From positions 1 to 9,494 of the forward strand of contig DATEAK010000032.1 in NCBI GenBank assembly GCA_035288405.1: a stretch of 9,494 nt of DNA, written 5' to 3'. The first letter of the stretch is position 1. Every line of letters starts with the position of its first letter. The stretch comes from JACPSX01 sp035288405 [NCBI: bacterium] (GTDB taxonomy: Bacteria; JACPSX01). A program made the translations under genes and the position numbers. This document shows, one piece after another, positions 5,872 to 9,494 of the stretch. Under the pieces are notes generated by a model that ran no database searches, was not told where the DNA came from, and saw only the letters and a list, made by a program, of their open reading frames with translations.

Positions 5872-6729
5872 ATGCCAGAATTTCTCGCCCTGATGTCTTC
5901 CTTTGTTTTCGGCTTCAGCCACGTCTTCGCCAAAATGGGAATGAGATGGTCGAACCCTTTCACCGGAGCCGTGATTTCCATCTTCGTGAGCGCCCTCTTA
6001 TTCTGGCTCGGAGTCCTTGTGTTTATTCCCTTCTCTTCCTTCAGAACGACGGCGATTTTTTACTTCGTTATCGCCGGTATGTTTGCGCCGGCCCTGGGTC
6101 GGTTTTTCAATTACATGGGGATCCATAGGGTTGGAGTCTCCCGAGCGACTCCCATCACCGCCATAGCTCCCCTTTTCTCTATTACGATCGCGATTCTCTT
6201 TGTGGGAGAGAAAATCACCATTCCCATCGTGTTGGGTACTCTTCTCATCATTCTGGGAGCCATACTTCTTTCCCACAAGAAAAAGGAAGATCTGCAGTGG
6301 CGGAAGCTCGACTTGATCTATCCCGCTTTCGGAGCCCTCTGCTTCGGCATCTCTTACAATTTGAGAAAGCTCGGACTTCTACATGTTTCCAGCCCTTTGA
6401 TTGCGGCCGCTGTGACCACCACCTCCGGCTTCGTTTTTCTACTGGCGTGTTCTCTCCCCAGCCGGCGTGGGAACACGCTACAGTTCAAAACCCAGGGCCT
6501 TTTCTATCTCGTCCTCGGGGGATTCTTTTCGGGGATTGCTTCTCTGCTGAGTTACTTCGCCCTCAACCTCGGAAACATCGTTGTGGTTTCTCCTTTGACC
6601 AACATATTCCCCCTCTTCAGCATTGCTTTGAGCGCCGTCTTCTTGAGAGATGTAGAAACCATCAACCGCTGGATCATCACCGGGGCACTCGTCACCGTAG
6701 TCGGAGTCATTTTCATCGCGCTGCGTTAG
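5872..6729 (+). CDS. DMT-superfamily transporter with two EamA domains
   Basis: This 285-residue protein has about ten hydrophobic segments in two related halves, the standard drug/metabolite transporter fold. Half one runs to about residue 132, ending in a hydrophobic helix and a KKKED linker. Half two starts near LDLIYPAFGALCFG. EamA features include FNYMGIHRVGVSRATPITAIAPLFS and, in the second half, SYFALNLGNIVVVSPLTNIFPLFS. These paired helices before the conserved Pro are typical. Family members export amino acids, nucleosides or other small metabolites; this one cannot be assigned. I chose ATG 5872 over the in-frame GTG at 5848: AAGGAT lies at a good distance upstream, and EamA proteins usually start directly in helix 1. 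It follows the permease by 64 nt, probably in the same transcript. Confidence 0.92.
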   Translation: MPEFLALMSSFVFGFSHVFAKMGMRWSNPFTGAVISIFVSALLFWLGVLVFIPFSSFRTTAIFYFVIAGMFAPALGRFFNYMGIHRVGVSRATPITAIAPLFSITIAILFVGEKITIPIVLGTLLIILGAILLSHKKKEDLQWRKLDLIYPAFGALCFGISYNLRKLGLLHVSSPLIAAAVTTTSGFVFLLACSLPSRRGNTLQFKTQGLFYLVLGGFFSGIASLLSYFALNLGNIVVVSPLTNIFPLFSIALSAVFLRDVETINRWIITGALVTVVGVIFIALR

Positions 6730-6797
6730 TTTATTTTTCTGTCGGTATCGGCTGCGAAAACTACAGGCAGGTGGAGCGAAGGGGGCTCAACAAACAA

Positions 6798-6829
6798 AAA
6801 GGGGATCCCGGAAAACCAGGATCCCCTTT
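6798..6829 (-). terminator. Intrinsic terminator between convergent genes
   Basis: AAAGGGGATCC (6798-6808) and GGATCCCCTTT (6819-6829) form a perfect 11-bp stem. The loop can add GG/CC pairs around AAAA. Read on the minus strand the stem ends in TTTTT (6800-6796), a classic terminator 22 nt past the lipoprotein stop. On the plus strand the T run is only three bases, so termination of the DMT gene transcript is possible but weaker. Confidence 0.88.
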
Positions 6830-6850
6830 ACATCAGCGAAACGGAATTCG

Positions 6851-7078
6851 TTACTTCTTCGCGGGGGGCTGCTCACCACCAGCGGGAGGCTGCGCGGGCT
6901 GTTCCGCTCCACCAGCGGGAGGCTGTCCCTGCTGATCGCCACCAGCGGGAGGAGTTGGAGCCGGCGCGGCAGCGGGCGGCGGAGGGGCCGGGGCTTCTTC
7001 CTTCTTGGAGCAGCCAACCAGCGAAATAAAAGAAAACATAAGCAGAACGCTCAATAGCGCTGCAACCTTCTTCCGCAT
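6851..7078 (-). CDS. Small proline-rich lipoprotein with PPAGG repeats
   Basis: I do not recognise a named family. The 75-residue product starts with MRKK, a hydrophobic segment (5-20) and the lipobox LVGC (20-23), so signal peptidase II should cleave before C23. The mature chain of 53 residues is entirely low complexity. KKEE is followed by an Ala/Pro run and three PPAGG units (43-47, 53-57, 64-68) separated by Gln-rich spacers, ending PAKK. Ser at +2 favours outer-membrane sorting if the Lol rule applies. There is no enzymatic domain; it may be a surface or periplasmic spacer. ATG 7078 has an excellent SD (AAAGGAG, 8-nt gap), which rules out the in-frame TTG at 7096. It has its own promoter and terminator, so it is monocistronic. 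Confidence 0.85.
   Translation of the reverse strand: MRKKVAALLSVLLMFSFISLVGCSKKEEAPAPPPPAAAPAPTPPAGGDQQGQPPAGGAEQPAQPPAGGEQPPAKK
6876..6952 (-). repeat. Three in-frame coding repeats (PPAGG units)
   Basis: The 14-base unit CCACCAGCGGGAGG (plus-strand reading) occurs at 6876-6889, 6909-6922 and 6939-6952, with periods of 33 and 30 nt. Both periods are multiples of three, so copy-number change would lengthen or shorten the lipoprotein without frameshift. Confidence 0.8.
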
Positions 7079-7150
7079 TCCGATATCTCCTTTCAATTCA
7101 GGTACCTAGAGTTTATCTGGAACCCCAACTAGACCTCCGAAAATAGCCTC

Positions 7151-7183
7151 GGCCTAGAATTGGCCTTCCCCTTGCCAGGGGAA
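7151..7183 (-). other. Two adjacent small hairpins in the lipoprotein mRNA leader
   Basis: TTCCCC (7166-7171) and GGGGAA (7178-7183) form a 6-bp stem with a 6-nt loop. Next to it GGCC (7151-7154) and GGCC (7162-7165) flank 7 nt. Both lie in the predicted leader of about 155 nt between the promoter and ATG 7078. The leader matches no riboswitch class that I recognise. Confidence 0.35.
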
Positions 7184-7239
7184 CCTCTTCGCCTCCTCTC
7201 TTCCCTGATTGGGTCTTATCACGATCAGCGCCGCACAAA

Positions 7240-7268
7240 TATATATACTCCCCCCCAAACCCTGTCAA
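7240..7268 (-). promoter_or_regulatory. Strong promoter of the lipoprotein gene, with a G7 tract in the spacer
   Basis: On the minus strand a perfect TTGACA (7268-7263) and TATATA (7245-7240) are 17 nt apart. The spacer contains seven consecutive G (7256-7250) and the -10 lies in an alternating TA run. Transcription should start near 7233. The homopolymer is placed where a change in length would alter the -35/-10 distance. Confidence 0.75.
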
Positions 7269-7342
7269 TACGGAAAACTAAGGCTCCCAAATTTTAATTT
7301 ATCGACAGAAACGGATATGCGGAGCAGCTTCTTTTCCCTTCG

Positions 7343-8713
7343 TTAGGTCGTGAGCTCTTCGAGGCTTCTCCCCCGTGTTTCAATGCCCAGTCCCAGGACC
7401 AGGAACCCACCGAGGAACAACAGAAGCGCAAACATGCTGAAGGAAACCGTGTAACCGAGCTCCGCGCCAAGACCTGCCATCAAGGAGCCGATCGCGTAGG
7501 GAGCAATAATAGAACCAACCCGCCCCGTCGCCGCTGCGTAGCTCGCCCCCTGAGCCCTGATGTCGGAGGGGTACATCTCATTTGTGTAGGCCATCGTCGC
7601 AACCCATATGGCTTGGTGGGAGAGGGCAAAAAGTCCTCCCCACACGAGAAATGTGGTTGGAGTCGCTGTCAGGCCAAAAAAGAAAGTGGCGATGCCGTTG
7701 CAGATCAATGTTAACGTAATCGTGGCCTTGCGCCCCCAATGGTCCGCCAGGAATCCGCCGATGACTGCACCGGGAGCCAGCATGGCTGACATGTAGAGAT
7801 TCCACGCGAAGGAAGATTCTTCTCCGATTCCTCGCGCCACCATGAGCGATGGCAGCCATGTGTAAACTCCAAAATAAGTGGAGTTGACGGAAAACCAGAG
7901 AGCCCACAACACGAGGGTCTGCCTCCGAAACCGAGGCTTCCAGACCCGCCGGATGGCAGAGGTATCGGGAGATCCAGACCGAGATTCATATCGAATCTCG
8001 ATCCCTTCTAAGGAAGCGAGCGCGGGGCGGCCGGCCGCCACCTCGAAGGACCGCACGATCTCCACCGCCTCTCTTACCTTCCCCTTTCCAATGAGGAAGC
8101 GAGGAGACTCGGAGATCGCCCAGAAGAAGGCGGGAAGGGCCAGGAGCGGCAGCCCTCCCACGACCAAGGCGACTCTCCAGCCGAAGGCGGGAATAATCTC
8201 GTAGCCGACAAGGGCCGCCAGGGAGGCGCCCAAAGCCCAGGCCACCTCGGTAAGTATCATGATCCGACCCCGGGTTCGGCGCGGTGAAAATTCCGCAAGA
8301 AGAATCGGGGTGGTCGCAAAAGCCGCAGCACCACCCGCTCCCGCCAGCATCCGAAAGAGAATGAACGAGAGAAGATCCCACGCCACAGCGGAAAGAGCGG
8401 AGAACGTGCAGGCCATGATCAGGGAACCGAGAATGGCGGGTTTGCGGCCAAACCGATCCGCCAGGTATCCCCCCGTCAAGCTTCCTGCCAGCATTCCCAC
8501 GATGGCCAGGCTGTTCACCAGTCCGACCTGGACCGGCGACAAGGACCACTCCCGGAAAAGCCGGGCCAGGACAAAAGCGACGATCATGACGTTGTGAACC
8601 GCAGCAGCAAAGACCGCGGCCCCGCCCAGGATGACCCGCCAGTGGCGGCGAGTCAAAGGGAGATCATCCAACCGGTCCGTGATCTGTCCGACGGGCATCG
8701 ACCGCTCCATCAT
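7343..8713 (-). CDS. MFS transporter, sugar/metabolite:H+ symporter type
   Basis: This is a complete 456-residue inner-membrane transporter with about twelve hydrophobic segments. Motif A is seen in both halves: GGYLADRFGRK (81-91) and GGFLADHWGRK. Further family marks are ISESPRFLIGKGKVREA after helix 6, and GIETRGRSLEELTT at the C-terminus, equivalent to the PETKG motif of the sugar-porter family. The N-terminal RLDDLPLTRRHWRV is also usual for this branch, whose members carry sugars, aromatic acids or other organic anions. The substrate is not determinable. ATG 8713 is preferred because GGAG lies 6 nt upstream; the longer in-frame ATG at 8749 has no SD. It follows the cupin gene by 64 nt on the same strand, so the two are likely co-transcribed. 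No clear terminator follows. Confidence 0.92.
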   Translation of the reverse strand: MMERSMPVGQITDRLDDLPLTRRHWRVILGGAAVFAAAVHNVMIVAFVLARLFREWSLSPVQVGLVNSLAIVGMLAGSLTGGYLADRFGRKPAILGSLIMACTFSALSAVAWDLLSFILFRMLAGAGGAAAFATTPILLAEFSPRRTRGRIMILTEVAWALGASLAALVGYEIIPAFGWRVALVVGGLPLLALPAFFWAISESPRFLIGKGKVREAVEIVRSFEVAAGRPALASLEGIEIRYESRSGSPDTSAIRRVWKPRFRRQTLVLWALWFSVNSTYFGVYTWLPSLMVARGIGEESSFAWNLYMSAMLAPGAVIGGFLADHWGRKATITLTLICNGIATFFFGLTATPTTFLVWGGLFALSHQAIWVATMAYTNEMYPSDIRAQGASYAAATGRVGSIIAPYAIGSLMAGLGAELGYTVSFSMFALLLFLGGFLVLGLGIETRGRSLEELTT

Positions 8714-8777
8714 TAGAGACTCCGCGCACGTGCAAGCAGCCGTGCACATAAGGCTTTGGGGAATTCTCTCATCGGGA

Positions 8778-9137
8778 TTACTCAGCCGAGGGAGAGCGCA
8801 GCATGGTGAGCATCATCTTAAAGGGAACCTTGGCCTGCACCGCGTGCGGCACATGAGCGGGCATTAGAACGATTTGCCCGGCTTGAGCCTGGACCGTTTT
8901 CCCACCAACGACCAGGTCGACCTGCCCGTCGAGCACTGAGACCAGGGCATCGTAGGGAGCCGTATGCTCGCTCAAACTTTGTCCTGCGTCGAAGCTGAAC
9001 ACGGTAACACTGCCGGACTCATTTTTGAACAGCGTGCGGCTCACGATGGAATCCGTGGAATATGACACCAGGCCAGCCAACTCAACGGCCGTGGCCGGCT
9101 GCATTTTTTTGGTTTCTGACTGTTCATCCCCTGCCAC
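8778..9137 (-). CDS. Small cupin-domain protein
   Basis: This 119-residue cytoplasmic protein is a single cupin beta-barrel. Motif 1 is GQSLSEHTAPYDALVSVLDG: the usual HxH is HTA and the usual Glu is Asp, so metal binding may be altered, although this HTAP(Y/F)DA form is common in this subgroup. Motif 2 is GQIVLMPAHVPHAV, with the expected Pro and His. Such proteins bind small ligands or metals and are often stand-alone sensors or isomerases; I cannot assign a reaction. I chose GTG 9137, with AGAGG 6 nt upstream, over TTG 9155. An internal ATG further in would still leave the domain whole. It precedes the MFS gene, so a role in handling the transported compound is possible but speculative. 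Confidence 0.87.
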   Translation of the reverse strand: MAGDEQSETKKMQPATAVELAGLVSYSTDSIVSRTLFKNESGSVTVFSFDAGQSLSEHTAPYDALVSVLDGQVDLVVGGKTVQAQAGQIVLMPAHVPHAVQAKVPFKMMLTMLRSPSAE

Positions 9138-9202
9138 AAAGCACCTCTCTTCCAATAAGGAGGCAATATATACATCAATTGTCCGAGAGTAGAAACGAGG
9201 GC

Positions 9203-9231
9203 ATTATAGACCGGGTTGACTTCACTTACAA
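9203..9231 (-). promoter_or_regulatory. Promoter of the cupin-MFS operon
   Basis: On the minus strand TTGTAA (9231-9226), 17 nt and a perfect TATAAT (9208-9203) form a strong sigma-70 promoter. The expected start near 9196 gives a leader of about 60 nt to the GTG at 9137. Confidence 0.75.
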
Positions 9232-9288
9232 GAATCCGCCGCATGCTGGCCGATGCTACAGAGGGTACCCACCTGGCAAGCTGTTCAG

Positions 9289-9304
9289 GAGCCCAAGGGG
9301 GCTC
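9289..9304 (+). other. Hairpin in the cupin-uvrB gap
   Basis: GAGCCC, AAGG, GGGCTC forms a perfect 6-bp stem with a 4-nt loop. An outer TGGCA/TGCCA pair flanks it. No T run follows, so it is not a standard terminator. The 133 nt from 9232 to 9364 contain no credible gene. Confidence 0.3.
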
Positions 9305-9364
9305 TCCCGAGGATTTCTCCCGTGTGCCAAACTGCAAGTGGACAAGCCCATCAGAGGGCAAGCG

Positions 9365-9392
9365 TTGCAAAACAGGGGGGAAAGAATACAAT
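9365..9392 (+). promoter_or_regulatory. Promoter of uvrB
   Basis: TTGCAA (9365-9370), 16 nt and TACAAT (9387-9392) lie directly before uvrB. Transcription would start near 9399, about 3 nt before the ATG at 9402. The layout repeats that of the ABC operon and again lacks a usable SD. Confidence 0.6.
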
Positions 9393-9401
9393 GAAGTCGC
9401 T

Positions 9402-9494
9402 ATGGATCGGTTCAAACTCGTCACCGACTTTGTCCCCAGCGGAGATCAACCCAAGGCCATTGAAGAGTTGGTCTCCAGCTTGAACCAGGGCATA
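9402..9494 (+). CDS. uvrB: Excinuclease ABC subunit B, N-terminal start only
   Basis: Only 31 codons are inside the window and the frame is open at the edge. Residues FKLVTDFVPSGDQPKAIEEL (4-23) are the diagnostic start of UvrB, the damage-verifying helicase-like subunit of UvrABC nucleotide excision repair; GDQPKAI is near-invariant. ATG 9402 is in this frame, and an ATG at 9391 is out of frame. The GGGGGGAAAG stretch is too far upstream to act as SD for 9402. The -10 box ends 9 nt before the ATG, suggesting a leaderless message. No copy of the palindrome found before dinB is present here. Confidence 0.93.
   Translation, partial: MDRFKLVTDFVPSGDQPKAIEELVSSLNQGI

Noticed and set aside
6297-6935. 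212-codon plus-strand frame overlapping the DMT gene end and the lipoprotein gene.
   Set aside because: It crosses the terminator hairpin, runs antisense to the lipoprotein and reads as composition-driven sequence.
6876-6952. Regularly spaced direct repeats that could be taken for a CRISPR array.
   Set aside because: The units are only 14 nt with 16-19 nt spacers and lie in frame within a lipoprotein gene, encoding PPAGG.
9062-9394. 110-codon plus-strand frame between cupin and uvrB.
   Set aside because: It is antisense to the cupin N-terminus and to its promoter, with no SD and no protein-like features.
9391-9483. Plus-strand ATG at 9391 with GGGGGGAAAG upstream as the start of the right-edge gene.
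   Set aside because: It is out of frame with the unmistakable UvrB N-terminus, which starts at ATG 9402.

Overview
The window is an ordinary stretch of a bacterial chromosome, moderately GC-rich by eye. I see no phage, insertion sequence, CRISPR array, rRNA or tRNA. A small lipoprotein with a lipobox and the mix of exporters and repair genes fit an uncultured Gram-negative bacterium, but nothing fixes the phylum. Two different start styles coexist. Most genes have a Shine-Dalgarno (SD) sequence, while an ABC ATPase gene and uvrB have no usable SD and sit about 8-9 bases behind a TACAAT -10 box, as in leaderless transcription.

Left part (1-2174). A minus-strand MFS_3-type exporter runs off the left edge. 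Divergent from it is a YfcE/MJ0936-type metallophosphoesterase. The gap between them holds a candidate promoter and a short run of GCTGANN heptads.

Repair operon (2018-4050). Two candidate promoters and a perfect 14-bp palindrome precede dinB (DNA polymerase IV). dinB overlaps a truncated nth (endonuclease III) by 4 nt, and that fragment overlaps a ridA-like gene by 4 nt. The nth remnant keeps only the N-terminal third, without the helix-hairpin-helix, the catalytic residues or the iron-sulfur cluster. The RidA-like protein has Thr where archetypal RidA has its catalytic Arg105.

Export operon (4214-6729). An extended -10 promoter drives an ABC ATPase, its ABC-2 permease (4-nt overlap) and, 64 nt later, a DMT/EamA transporter. 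A heptad-repeat foldback separates this unit from ridA. A hairpin at 6798-6829 serves as terminator for the convergent lipoprotein gene and perhaps for the export operon too.

Right part (6851-9494). On the minus strand, a cupin gene and a sugar/metabolite-type MFS transporter form a likely operon. Downstream of it lies an independently promoted 75-residue proline-rich lipoprotein. Its near-consensus promoter carries a seven-G tract and a TA repeat between and within the -35 and -10 elements. The first 31 codons of uvrB start at the right edge on the plus strand.

No new multi-gene system is evident. The items most worth checking are the two leaderless-type starts, the coupled nth remnant, the homopolymer in the lipoprotein promoter and the palindrome before dinB.
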